Shown here: one piece after another, positions 45,791-55,904 of the stretch
Layout of the letters: each line of letters starts with the position of its first letter
Numbering within the stretch: the first letter of the stretch is position 1
Source of the DNA: Paracentrotus lividus
Lineage: Eukaryota; Echinodermata; Echinoidea; Camarodonta; Echinidae
NCBI GenBank assembly: GCA_940671915.1
Contig: CALNVZ010003435.1
Span: 988,576-1,052,575 of the forward strand
Reading direction: 5' to 3'
Length of the DNA: 64,000 nt
Position numbers and translations under genes: made by a program
The notes under the pieces: generated by a model
Told to the model about the DNA's origin: nothing
Databases searched by the model: none
Seen by the model: the letters and a program-made list of their open reading frames with translations, nothing else

Positions 45791-45954
45791 ATGGGAAGAC
45801 TATTTTGGACAACGTCAGTGGGCCCTCAAGAACAACAGTCCCTAACGACAAACGCAGTCCTAAAGACTCATCTCAAGGTCTATGTGATTCAGGTATTTCC
45901 AGCAACAAGAATATACAAAATCCATCTGGATCTGAGAGGAGAATGCCATTCTAG
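45791..45954 (+). CDS. linker exon C3, truncated
   Basis: Acceptor TTTCACAG, phase 1: DGKTILDNVSGPSRTT, VPNDKRSPKDSSQGL, CDSGISSNKNIQNPS, GSERRMPF and TAG, where intact copies read PFQCK (CAG to TAG). One base change therefore removes the fingers. Decayed finger DNA follows. Confidence 0.55.
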
Positions 45955-46437
45955 TGCAAATAATGCAGCAAGACATTTTCAGCTAAGCGTTTTTATTTGC
46001 ATGTAAAAACACTGGATGAGCGAAAGCTACAAACAAAAATGAGACACACCAGAGGGAAGATAAACCAGTGTTCAGTTTTTGTTAAAAAGACTTAATTTCA
46101 AAAACTAATCTTTCTGTCCATATGACACAAACAGGTTTTAGTTACAGATGTGATAAAAACTGTTTTGCACTTTTTATGAAAATTAATACACACTTGAGAA
46201 AAGCCTTTCAATTGTTATTCTTCTAGTTTTAGATGTCCTCGAAAGAGCAGTCTAACAATCCACTTGAGAATACATACAGGGGGAAAGCCTTCTGTATGCT
46301 TTCACTGTAGTTTTGAATGTTCTTGAAAGTGCAGTATGAGAAATAGAACAGAAGAAAAGCCTTTTGAATGCAATTCTTGCGGTTACAGAACAATATTTCA
46401 AACAAATTTTGAATGGACCTTTGTTGTTATTTCACAG

Positions 46438-47312
46438 GTGGGAAGACAAATTTGGACAACATTAGTGGGCCTTCAAGAAGAACATGCCAAAGCTACGAAG
46501 GCAGTCCTAAAGACTCATCTCCCGGTCCATGTGATGCAGGTATTTCCAGCAACAAGAATATACAAAATCCATCTAGATCTCACAGGAAAAAGTCATCCCA
46601 GTGCAAATTGTGCAACAATACATATTTCAGCTTAAGCGATTTTCATTTACTTATGAAAACATGTGATGAGCCAAAGCTACAAAACCAAAGAAGACGTGCA
46701 ACAGACAAGACTAAGTGTTTGTTTTGTGAGAAAGACTTTGGTACAAACACTGATCTCATATTCCACATGAGAACACATACAGAAGGAAAGCCTTTCAAAT
46801 GCAATTATTGTAGTTTCAGATGTTCTCGAAAGGGCAATCTCAAACACCATATGAGAACACATACAGGAGAAAAACCTTTTGAATGCAATCATTGTAGTTT
46901 TAGATCTTCTCATAAGGGCAATCTCAAAAAGCATATAAAATCACATACTGGAGAGAAGCCTTTTGAATGCAATCATTGTAGTTTCAGATGTTCTGAAAGG
47001 AGCGATCTTACAACCCATATGAGAACACATACAGGAGAAAAGCCTTTCAAATGCAATCATTGTAGTTTTACATGTTCTCAAAGGAGCAATCTTACAATTC
47101 ATATGAGAACACATACAGGAGAAAAGCCTTTTGAATGCAGTTCTTGTAGTTACAGATCTTCTAAGAAGGTCAATCTCAAACTCCATATGAGAACACATAC
47201 AGGAGAAAAACCTTTTGAATGCAATCATTGTAGTTTCAGATGTTCTCTTAAGAGCAATCTCAAAAAGCATATGAGAACACATACAGGAGAGAAGCCTATT
47301 GAATGCAAATGA
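46438..47312 (+). CDS. C2H2 zinc-finger array A (linker exon C4 plus fingers)
   Basis: Acceptor TTTCACAG, phase 1 entry. Linker GKTNLDNISGPSRRT, CQSYEGSPKDSSPG, CDAGISSNKNIQNPS. Then one degenerate finger (CKLC…LLMKTC, last His replaced by Cys) and seven canonical C2H2 fingers joined by [13 protein letters not shown] linkers, ending PIECK and TGA. Typical fingers: CNYCSFRCSRKGNLKHH and [17 protein letters not shown]. Residues -1,2,3,6 are R-G-N-H, H-G-N-K, E-S-D-T, Q-S-N-I, K-V-N-L and L-S-N-K in the last six, so position 3 is mostly Asn. Role: sequence-specific DNA binding in the nucleus. The first Met of the open frame is in the intron. The array is cut short compared with its neighbours, and one more finger lies beyond the stop. 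Confidence 0.75.
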
Positions 47313-48260
47313 GAACACATTCATGAGAAATGCAATCATTGTAGTTTCAGGTGTTCTCATAAGAGCAGTCTAAAAAACCATGTCAGAATACATACAGGAG
47401 AGAAGCTTTTTTTAATGCAATAAATGTAATTTCAGGTTTTCTTAACCCTAAAAAGACTGGGCTATTTTGACACACATAAAGACTGGGGGGGGGGCTCATT
47501 CAGCCCCCCCCTAAGATCTCGGCCGTTGAGCGCGCGATCGCGCCGAAAATTGGCACGCGCGTTACCCACGGCATCCTCTCAAAAACCGAAGAGTCATATT
47601 CTCTGAAAAATTTCTTCACTAATTAATTATGCTAATTTATGCATAAAATCTAAGATTTGCTCTAATTAATTAAATAAGGCTCTAAAAGTGCTAATTTTTG
47701 GTTTACAGCCTCTTTGTAGGCTTCTGGTGAAATGGGTTTTTAAAAAAAATCTGTATCAAGATTTTTTTCTTATGTATTCTATTGTTTTTAAAATTTCTTA
47801 TGTATTTCTTTGTTTTTCGACCTTTTGTTTTTTATTGTTTTTTCGATGGAAATCATTGGTGACACTATTTTAATCATAAACAACCTTAAATAAATTGATT
47901 TTAATCAGTTAAAGAGAAAATAATGATACATTTATGAATTTTGGCTGAAAACACAATTTGTATTGGATTTGTACACAAAATCACGTATTTGAGCTACTTT
48001 GGGTCTGACGCACGGTTACAAAATGTTACGTAATTTCGGAACCGCGTACCCGGGCATCGCAAATTTGGTCTCAAAAGTTGCGCGAGACTTGATAGAAAAT
48101 AGTCATGAAGTCTCGCCGAATTTTTTTTTTGCGTTGCAAAGTTATCGCGAAAAATGTCGAGGGGGGGGCTGAATGAGCCCCCCCCCCCAGTCTTTTTAGG
48201 GTTAAAGGAGCCATCTAACAACCCATATGAGAACACATACAGGAGAAAAGCCTTTAATAG
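47313..48260 (+). pseudogene. 3' finger remnants split by a MITE
   Basis: Out-of-frame finger pieces (CATTGTAGTTTCAGGTGTTC) run to 47445. The next finger, TTTTCTTAAAGGAGCCATCT when joined, is cut at TTAA by the MITE 47446-48201 and resumes AAGGAGCCATCTAACAACCC at 48204. Array C8 shows the uncut arrangement. Confidence 0.7.
47446..48201. mobile_element. piggyBac-like MITE, copy 2
   Basis: TTAA at both borders (47442-47445, 48202-48205). Termini CCCTAAAAAGACTGGG and CCCAGTCTTTTTAGGG are perfect inverse partners. Subterminal stems are G-run, CTCATTCAG, C-run on the left and the inverse on the right. It is the uninterrupted reference for copy 1. ORFs inside are artefacts. Confidence 0.8.
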
Positions 48261-48683
48261 CAGTGCTTTGTGTGTATCAAGACCTCCAAACTCTGGTATC
48301 GTCTTTGTTGAAATATGTGTAAAAGTATTAATCATTGTAATTTTTTAGCATTTATTTCATTTAGGTACATGACTATTTATATTAAATAGACTTGATATTA
48401 GATCATCACTTGATTAACATAATACCCAAAACATGTGTGCTGCTTTCTTCTTTCTCGATTTATGTTGACACCAGTCTGTAATTTCTCAACATCCAGGCTA
48501 GTGTAACATTTTCTGGCCTGAACTTTAATGTTTTTATTTGCTGACAGAATAATAATAATGAACAAATTTTCATCTCTGCAATCATATGAATACATAAGAG
48601 AAAAGATGTGAGCAACATTCTTGTAGTTTAATGCAGAACAATGATTACAAAAAATTTGAAAGGGACTTACTGTTATTTCACAT

Positions 48684-48922
48684 ATGGGAAGACTATTTTA
48701 GACAAAATCAATGAGCCCTCAAGAACAACAGAATCTAACTACAAACACAGTCCTAAAGACTCATCTCAAGGTCTACATGATGCAGGTATTTCCATCAACA
48801 AGAATATACAACATCCATCTAGATCTGAGAGGAGAAAGTCTATCCAGTGCAAACATGTGGAAAGACATATTTCAGATAAGCTTTTTTTATTTGCACGTGG
48901 TCATATTCAGTTTTACAGTTGA
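48684..48922 (+). pseudogene. linker exon C5 with lost acceptor
   Basis: Where other copies have TTTCACAG the sequence is TTTCACAT, so the splice acceptor is gone. The body still reads GKTILDKINEPSRTT, ESNYKHSPKDSSQGL, HDAGISINKNIQHPS and the damaged finger as in C1. It is most similar to C1 and C6. Confidence 0.65.
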
Positions 48923-49608
48923 CATTAAGCTGAAATTTTAATGTGACGCTGTGTCTTTGAAAATGCAAATTAAGATCTGAAATCTGCTCCAAGAAAGTGT
49001 TACGCACTTTATAAGAATCACATATTGTTATGTGGAATGCGAGGCAGTCAAAACAGCTCTAAACTTTGTTTTTGATCTTCTTGAATAAAGGTTTATACCA
49101 ATAATGACCTAACCCTTGGCCTTTTCAGACATTGTAACACATATCGTTGCAAGGTGAATTCAAACCGTATAATGCTTCCATCACAATAATTGAATTGAAT
49201 AGGGCCTGTGTTGATTTGCTGCTAACTCACTGCCTCTTTCTGGGTTGATCAACCGTCCATTTTCCAAAAATTAACATCCTAGAATCCCTGTCATTAGCGC
49301 AAGACTGCTTTTACTATGAGAAACGTTTGAACGGTGCATCCTACACCACTTCTTTGTCGTAATATGAGGTTCTCATCGACAAACTTCATTCTAGAAGATA
49401 TACATGGATGTTTAGAGCTATTTGACTCACTCGCATTCTGTATGCTAACATTCCAGACTATGTCCTCCGTCTTCCAATGAAAACTGCCTATCACAACGCC
49501 AGTCCTCCAACTTAAGCACATTTCAAGGAAGAGGAAAAAAATGTGTAGAAAAGTGGTGGGAACAAAAATTCAAGAAAGTTTTTAAAGAATCATGCTTTTA
49601 TTTCACAG

Positions 49609-49856
49609 ATGGGAAAACTAAGTTGGACAACATCAGTGGGCCCTCAAGAACAACAGACCCCAACTACAAACACAGTCCTAAAGACTCATCTCAAGGTCTA
49701 CGTGATGCAGGTATTTCCAGCAACAAGAATATACAACATCCCTCTAGATCCGAAATAAGAAAGTCTATCCAGTGCAAACATATGGAAAGACATATTTCAG
49801 ATAAGCTTATTTTATTTGCACGTGGTCATTCAATTTTACAGTGGACATTAAGCTGA
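49609..49856 (+). CDS. linker exon C6, ends without fingers
   Basis: Acceptor TTTCACAG, phase 1: DGKTKLDNISGPSRTT, DPNYKHSPKDSSQGL, RDAGISSNKNIQHPS, RSEIRKSIQCKHMER, then a stop after the damaged finger. Splice signals are intact, so a short finger-less product is possible, though decay is as likely. Confidence 0.5.
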
Positions 49857-49956
49857 AATTTTAATGTGGCGCTGTGTCTTTGAAAATGCAAATTAGGATC
49901 TGAAATCTGCTTCGAGAAAGTGTTATGCACTTTATAACAATCACATTATATAAATA

Positions 49957-50475
49957 GTGTATGCTCTACCATGCAACATACTAGTTTATGTGCACGACAA
50001 ATACTAAATTATCCCAAGGGCACATTTATTTCACCGAGGCCGTAGGCCTAGTTGAAATAGATGTGCATGAGGGATAATTTAGTATTTGGAGTTCACATAG
50101 TCAGTAATGTTGCATTAATAGAGCATGCACTATTTATTATTGTAAATAGACCCCTAGATCTTTAACCTTGCCTAATCTAGTTTTATCTTTGCCAAACTTT
50201 TGGTGCTAATTAAGCTATTGTGACGTATATTGTTGCTCTGCGTATCCATTGCTGTTAACTTTGGTGCGCACCATTTTTCAGTTATTACGCGCTAGCGCAA
50301 TAAAGCAATCGATTTCTTCACCATTCATTTAACATGGGATTTAAACCGTGCATATAACAAAACAAAAAAAAACGTGCACTATAACAAAAACCGTGCACTA
50401 CAACAAAAACGTGAATGACACTGACATCATATCAACCAATCACAACTCTTAAAATACTACCACTATTTACTATAT
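49957..50475. mobile_element. palindromic insertion in a duplicated unit
   Basis: Compared with the parallel units at 38.5 and 49.0 kb, about 520 bp is added here. Its first 180 bp is an imperfect palindrome (TAAATAGTGTATGCTCTA to TAGAGCATGCACTATTTA) centred on GAGGCCGTAGGCCT. Then come AACAAAAACGTGCACT-type repeats. Limits are by comparison; the superfamily is unknown. Confidence 0.5.
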
Positions 50476-51059
50476 TATTATCTGGAATGCGAGGCAGTCA
50501 AAACAGCTCTAAACTTTGTTTTTGATCTTCTTGAATAAAGGTTTATACCAATAACGACCTAACCCTTGGCCTTTTCAGACATTGTAACACATATCGTTGC
50601 AAGGTGAATTCAAACCGTATAATGCTTCCATCACAAGAATTGAATTGAATAGGGCCTATGTTGATTTGCTGCTAACTCACTGCCTCTTTCTGGGTTGATC
50701 AACCATCCATTTTCCAAAAATTAACATCCTAGAATCCCTGTCATTAGCACAAGACTGCTTTTACTATGAGAAACGTTTGAACGGTGAATTCTACACCCCT
50801 TTTTTGTATAGATGTGAGGTTCTTATTGACAAACTTCATTCTAGAAGATATACAAAGATGTTTAGAGCTATTTTGACTCACTCACCTTCTATATGCTAAC
50901 GTTCCAGACTACGTCCTCCATCTACCAATGAAACCTGTCTATCACAACACCAGTCCTCCAACTTCAGCACATTTCAAGGAAGAGGGAAAAAATGTGTAGA
51001 AAAGTGGTGGGAACAAAAATTCAAGAAAGTTTTTAAAGAATCATGCTTTTATTTCACAG

Positions 51060-51277
51060 ATGGGAAGACTAATTTGGACAACATCAGTGGGCCCTCAAAA
51101 ACAACATACCCTAACTACAAACACAGTCCTAAAGATTCATCTCAAGGTCTACGTGATGCAGGTATTTCCAGCATCAAGAATATACAAAATCCATCTAGAT
51201 CTGAAAGGAGAAAGTCTTTCCAGTGCAAATCATGCAACATGACATTTTTTTTATTTGCATGTGAAAACACTAGATGA
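51060..51277 (+). CDS. linker exon C7, truncated
   Basis: Acceptor TTTCACAG, phase 1: DGKTNLDNISGPSKTT, YPNYKHSPKDSSQGL, RDAGISSIKNIQNPS, RSERRKSFQCKSCNM, TFFLFACENTR and TGA. The first finger starts (CKSC) but loses frame before its histidines. Decayed fingers follow to 51.68 kb. Confidence 0.5.
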
Positions 51278-51729
51278 GCCAAAGCTACAAAACCAAAATG
51301 AGACACACCAGAGGAAAGATAAACCAGTGTTCAGTTTGTTAGAAAGACTTCATTTCAAAAACTAATCTTTCTGTCCATATGAGAACACAAAGAGGTTGTA
51401 GTTACAGATGTTAAGATGAGAGCTGTCTTGTACTTCGTATGAAAATTAATACACACATGAGAAAAGCCTTTCAAGTGTTATTTTTCTAGTTTTAGATGTC
51501 CTCCAAAGAGCAGTCTTACAATCTACATGAGAACACATGCAAGGGAAAAGCCTTTTGAATGCATTCTTTGTAGTGTTGAATGTTCTTGAAAGTGCAGTAT
51601 TGCAATCCATATGAGAAATCAAACAGAATAGTAGCCTTTTGAATGCAATTCTTGCAGTTACAGAACAATATTTCAAACACATTTTGAGTGAAACTTTGCT
51701 GTTACGATAACTTTGCTGTTATTTCGCAG

Positions 51730-52670
51730 GTGGGAAGACAAATTTGGACAACATTAGGGGGCCTTCAAGAAGAACACGCCAAAGCTGCAAAGGCAGTCCT
51801 AAAGATTCCTGTCCAGGTCTACATGATGCAGGTATTTCCAGCAACAAGAATATACAACATCCATCTAGATCTGAAAGGAGAAAGCCATTCCAGTGCAAAT
51901 CGTGCAGCAATGCATATTTCAGCTTAAGCAATTTTAATATACATATGAAAACACATGATGAGCCAAAGTTGGAAAACAAAAGAACACTCACAAGAGAGAA
52001 GATTAACCAGTGTTTGATTTGTGAGAAAAACTTCATTACAAACTCTGATCTGGCTGTCCATATGGGAATGCATTCAAAACTAAAACCTGTTCAGTGCTCT
52101 TTGTGTAATAAGGTCTTTACATACAATTGTCACCTTGCACGCCATATGAGAACACATACTGCAGAAAAACCTTTTGAATGCAAATGTTGCAGTTTCAGAT
52201 GTTCTCACAAGAGCAGTCTCGTACGTCATTCCATTACACATACAGGAGAAAAACCTTTCAAATGTAATCATTGTAGTTTCAGATGTTCTCTAAATGACAA
52301 TCTCAAACGCCATATGAGAACACATACAGGAGAAAAGCCTTTCAAATGCAAGCATTGTAGTTTCAGATGTTCTCATAAGAGCTATCTCAAACACCATATG
52401 AGAACACATACAGGAGAAAAGCCTTTTGAATGCAGTTATTGTAGTTTCAGATGTTCTCAGAAGGGCAATCTTAAACTCCATATGAGAACACATACAGGAG
52501 AAAAACCTTTTGAATGCAATCATTGTAGTTTCAGATGTTCTCATAGGAGCCATCTTACAACCCATATGAGAACACATACAGGAGAAAACCCTTTTGAATG
52601 CGATTTTTGTGGTTACAAATGTTTTCAAAGGAGCCATCTTACAACCCATATGAGAACACATTCAGGATAA
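51730..52670 (+). CDS. C2H2 zinc-finger array B (linker exon C8 plus nine fingers)
   Basis: Acceptor TTTCGCAG, phase 1. Linker GKTNLDNIRGPSRRTR, QSCKGSPKDSCPGLH, AGISSNKNIQHPSRSE. The fingers, all with C2H2 ligands, include [51 protein letters not shown], then six near-identical CxxCSFRCS-type fingers; the last is CDFCGYKCFQRSHLTTH and the frame ends HMRTHSG. This is the most complete finger product in the window. Diverse first three fingers followed by a homogenised tail suggest recent tandem finger expansion. Expected role: DNA-binding transcriptional regulator. The N-terminal exon is not proven. Confidence 0.8.
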
Positions 52671-53137
52671 AAGCCGTCAATATCAGTGATTTGTATGTAT
52701 TAAGACCTCCAAACTCGGGTGTCATCTCTGTTGAATTATGTGTCAAAGTGTTGATCATTGTAAATATAATTTCATACATGTATTTAGCATTTATTTCATT
52801 TAGGTACATGATTATTTATATGAAATAGACTTGATATTAAATCATCACTTTTCTTGTTGAACACTATACCCAAAACATGTGTGCTGCTTTCTTCTTTCTA
52901 GATTCATGAGAACACCATTCTGTAATTTCTTAAAATCTAGGCTAGTGTAACATTTTCTGGCCTGAACTGTAATGTTTTTATTTGCTGACTGAATGATAAT
53001 AATGAACAAATTTTCATCTCTGCAATCATATGAGAATGTATGCACATAAGAGAAAAGCTCTGTGCAATATTATTGTAGTTTAATACAGAACAATAATGTA
53101 AAAAAAAGATTGAAAGGACCTTACTATTATTTCACAG

Positions 53138-53455
53138 ATTTGAAAACTATTTTGGACAACATCAGTGCGCCCTCAAGAACAACAGACCCTAACTACAAAC
53201 ACAGTTCTAAAGACTCATCTCGAGGTCTACATGATTCAGGTATTTCCAGCAACAAGAATATACAAAATCCATCTAGATCTGAGTGGGCCTTCAAGAAGAA
53301 CATGCCAAAGCTACGAAGGAAGCCATTCCAGTGCAAATCATGCAGCATTGCATATTTCAGCTTAAAATGGAAAAGTAAAGACTTATTATATACGAAACAA
53401 ATCAGTGGGGTGTGTAAAACAACTTGCTTTTTATTTCGTGAAAAACGGACAACCT
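53138..53455 (+). CDS. linker exon C9, chimeric
   Basis: Acceptor TTTCACAG, phase 1: DLKTILDNISAPSRTT, DPNYKHSSKDSSRGL, HDSGISSNKNIQNPS, RSE. Then AFKKNMPKLRRKPFQCK replaces the usual RRKPFQCK. The extra bases equal the exon's own linker DNA (CCTTCAAGAAGAACATGCC) read in another frame. After CKSCSIAYFSL the copy leaves the finger sequence and stops at 53455. Confidence 0.5.
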
Positions 53456-53614
53456 GAAGTGGACCTCTCTGAAATCTTAAACATCAAGTAAAATTATGAT
53501 GGGTTCGTGATTACGTCATAAGTTGGAGGGAAAGTTGCTCGGCCTGACTGCTGCACTATGTATACAAGTCTTGTACATATATTGTAACACATTTTTTTTT
53601 TATCCCTTTTCATC

Positions 53615-53790
53615 CATTGTTTTCCTCACTTTCCTTATGTTATTCATTGTTTCTCTATTTCCTGATGTAATTCGTTGTATCTCCTTCCATACCCATAGTG
53701 TTGATGTTTCTGCTTTCCTTATGTTATTCATCGTATTTCTCTCTTTCCTTTTTATTAATTGTTTTTTTATTCTTTCCTTATGTTTAGTTG
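53615..53790. repeat. 30-bp minisatellite, block 1
   Basis: The unit is close to TTATTCATTGTTTTTCTCAC plus TTTCCTTATG. More blocks lie at 54880-55140, 55905-56076 and 57768-58130. ORFs of the MLFIVFLSFL type come from this repeat and are not membrane proteins. Confidence 0.85.
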
Positions 53791-53799
53791 CTGTTAGCA

Positions 53800-54875
53800 A
53801 AAAAAAAAAAAAAAAAAGATGGATCAATGATGGGAAATCGCGAATATTTGGCAGCTTGATCGGATCGGAATCGATTATCGATCGGATAAGAAGTAATACA
53901 TTTTATTAAAGGAAAAAAAAAAAAAACAGAGCTCATTATGCGCGAAAGTTCGCACTCGCCCAAAAAAGCAATGCCTAGGGGCCTAGCCTGCGTGCGTGCA
54001 CGCATGCAGTCCTTTTGAATTGAGGGCAAACCACAGTGCGATGGTGAGATGTAAACAAAAACTCTGACGGAAACACAAAAAAAAACATTTTGAAAATAGT
54101 TTCAACATAATAATTTTACCTCGATCGATCAAAAAGTATTTTAAAAAGCCCGGCTTGGCTCCCTAAGTTTTTCTGAGTATTAGCCACGAAAAATGAAAAT
54201 TTCTTACCAGCCACTTAAACTCATGCTTTATTCCATCTAAAAATTAAAATTCTGTAGTCAAAATCGTGGAAATATGCGCTCAGAATTCCAGGCACACTTT
54301 GCTGACTCAGCGCGAATACAAAAAATTTAAGCATAGAGAAACACAACGATGGAAATGACATGCATGATAACGTTATACCTCCGCACTCGTATTTGAGTGC
54401 GCAGTACATGTAGCTTTGTATTGTCGTGCAAGAGATATGTACACACTAAGACAAACGCACGTGGTCGTTGCGTGTTTGTGTTGATTTTATGTTTACATGT
54501 TCATGTGCGTCTTCCAGCGTGGCCTGGTTGTACCTCCTTTCACGAACTTCCCAAACTTCAAAGGCGTTGTGGGTTGATTGTTGTTGTTGTGACTGACGAT
54601 GTGGCAACCTGACAGCAATGATAATTGGTTCAAAGGGGACTGAAAAAAAAGAACAAAAACAAAAAAAAAGTTTGACTAGAATGTTCGACGTGGGGCGCGG
54701 CATGCAGCAGGGTACGAGCGGGTTGTGTGGCACTGCTCTGGCGCGATAAATATAACATTCGATCATATACATTCGATTTTTTTACGTGGTTAAGATCGAA
54801 TATCGAACGAGAGATTTAAGAAAAGGGGGAAAATCGATCGGATCGGGGACATCGATCATCGGATCGGCACAGCTC
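53800..54875. other. unassigned insertion between minisatellite blocks
   Basis: Bordered by CGATCGGATCGG-type repeats on both sides (53855-53885 and 54832-54865). AT-rich with short ORFs only. It may be one insertion that split the minisatellite. Confidence 0.35.
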
Positions 54876-54879
54876 ATTG

Positions 54880-55140
54880 TTTTTCTCGCGTTCCCTATGT
54901 TACTTCATTGTTTTTACCTTCTATCATTTACTTAGTTTTCTTCACCCACTTTCCCATTGTTTATTCATTGTCTTTTCTCCCACTTTCTTCGTCATTGTTA
55001 TGTTCATTGTTTTCTACTTTTTACTTATTTATTCCATTGCTTTTCTCACTTTCCTTATTTGTTATTTCATTGTTTTTCTCTCTTCCCTTTATATTATTAA
55101 TTATTTTTCTTCTCTCATTTTCATTGTTTTTCTCTTTCCC
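54880..55140. repeat. 30-bp minisatellite, block 2
   Basis: Decayed copies of the TTCATTGTTTTTCTC unit. Confidence 0.75.
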
Positions 55141-55411
55141 ATTAAGTAAACTCCTCGTTTGCAAGCTACTGGAGTTTCAGAGCTGAATTCAAATGGCCAT
55201 AACCCCCTATCAAAAAAACCCTCGTTTGAAACTCCAAGATATTCATTTCCAAGCACTATCGACCCTGCATATGGCCAGGTAATCCCTACAATGTATTAAC
55301 TCACTTTTCAACTCTGCTGGCTAGCCTGAGCGTTGAGCCAGGGATAATGATAAACAACAGCTGTGATATTACGTAAGAGTCGCTCTGCCTGTTGTAGGCC
55401 CATTGGAATGA

Positions 55412-55590
55412 AATGATTGTATTTGATATTTTTTCAAGTATTCAAAGGCATATTATATTTTGAAATCAAATGTTAATTCGTTTTCAATTTCGAACGAAGA
55501 AATGATTGTATTTGATATTTTTTCAAGTATTCAAAGGCATATTATATTTAGAAATCAAATGTTAATTCGTTTTCAATTTTGAACGAAGAA
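55412..55590. repeat. 89-bp perfect-looking tandem duplication
   Basis: AATGATTGTATTTGATATTT to TTTTCAATTTCGAACGAAG occurs twice head to tail, with only about two differences. Recent. Confidence 0.9.
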
Positions 55591-55904
55591 AATCGACCTC
55601 AGAATAAGGAAAGTACAAGAATAAAAAAACTAATAAAAATGTATCGATACAGACATCTTGATCGTTTAATGTAAACAATATTGCCCCCCAGCTGTGACCT
55701 TGGGTGACCACTGTTTGGACCGAGGTCAAGGAACAGATGTTTTTGAGATAGATATCTTGGTTGAGGTGTTTGTCACACCAGGGTCTCCTCTCACGTCCCT
55801 GGTCACACTTGGAAAAGAGAACTAATAGAGTTGCAAGTAGGGGTATATTGTCCTCAAACGGACTGGTTCGTCATGCTAGCGTATGTCATAGTTGGTTTTT
55901 CTCT

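Noticed and set aside
46677..47360. Minus-strand ORFs with repeated [12 protein letters not shown]
   Set aside because: Reverse complement of the HTGEKPFEC linker repeated in finger arrays; the same occurs opposite arrays B and C.
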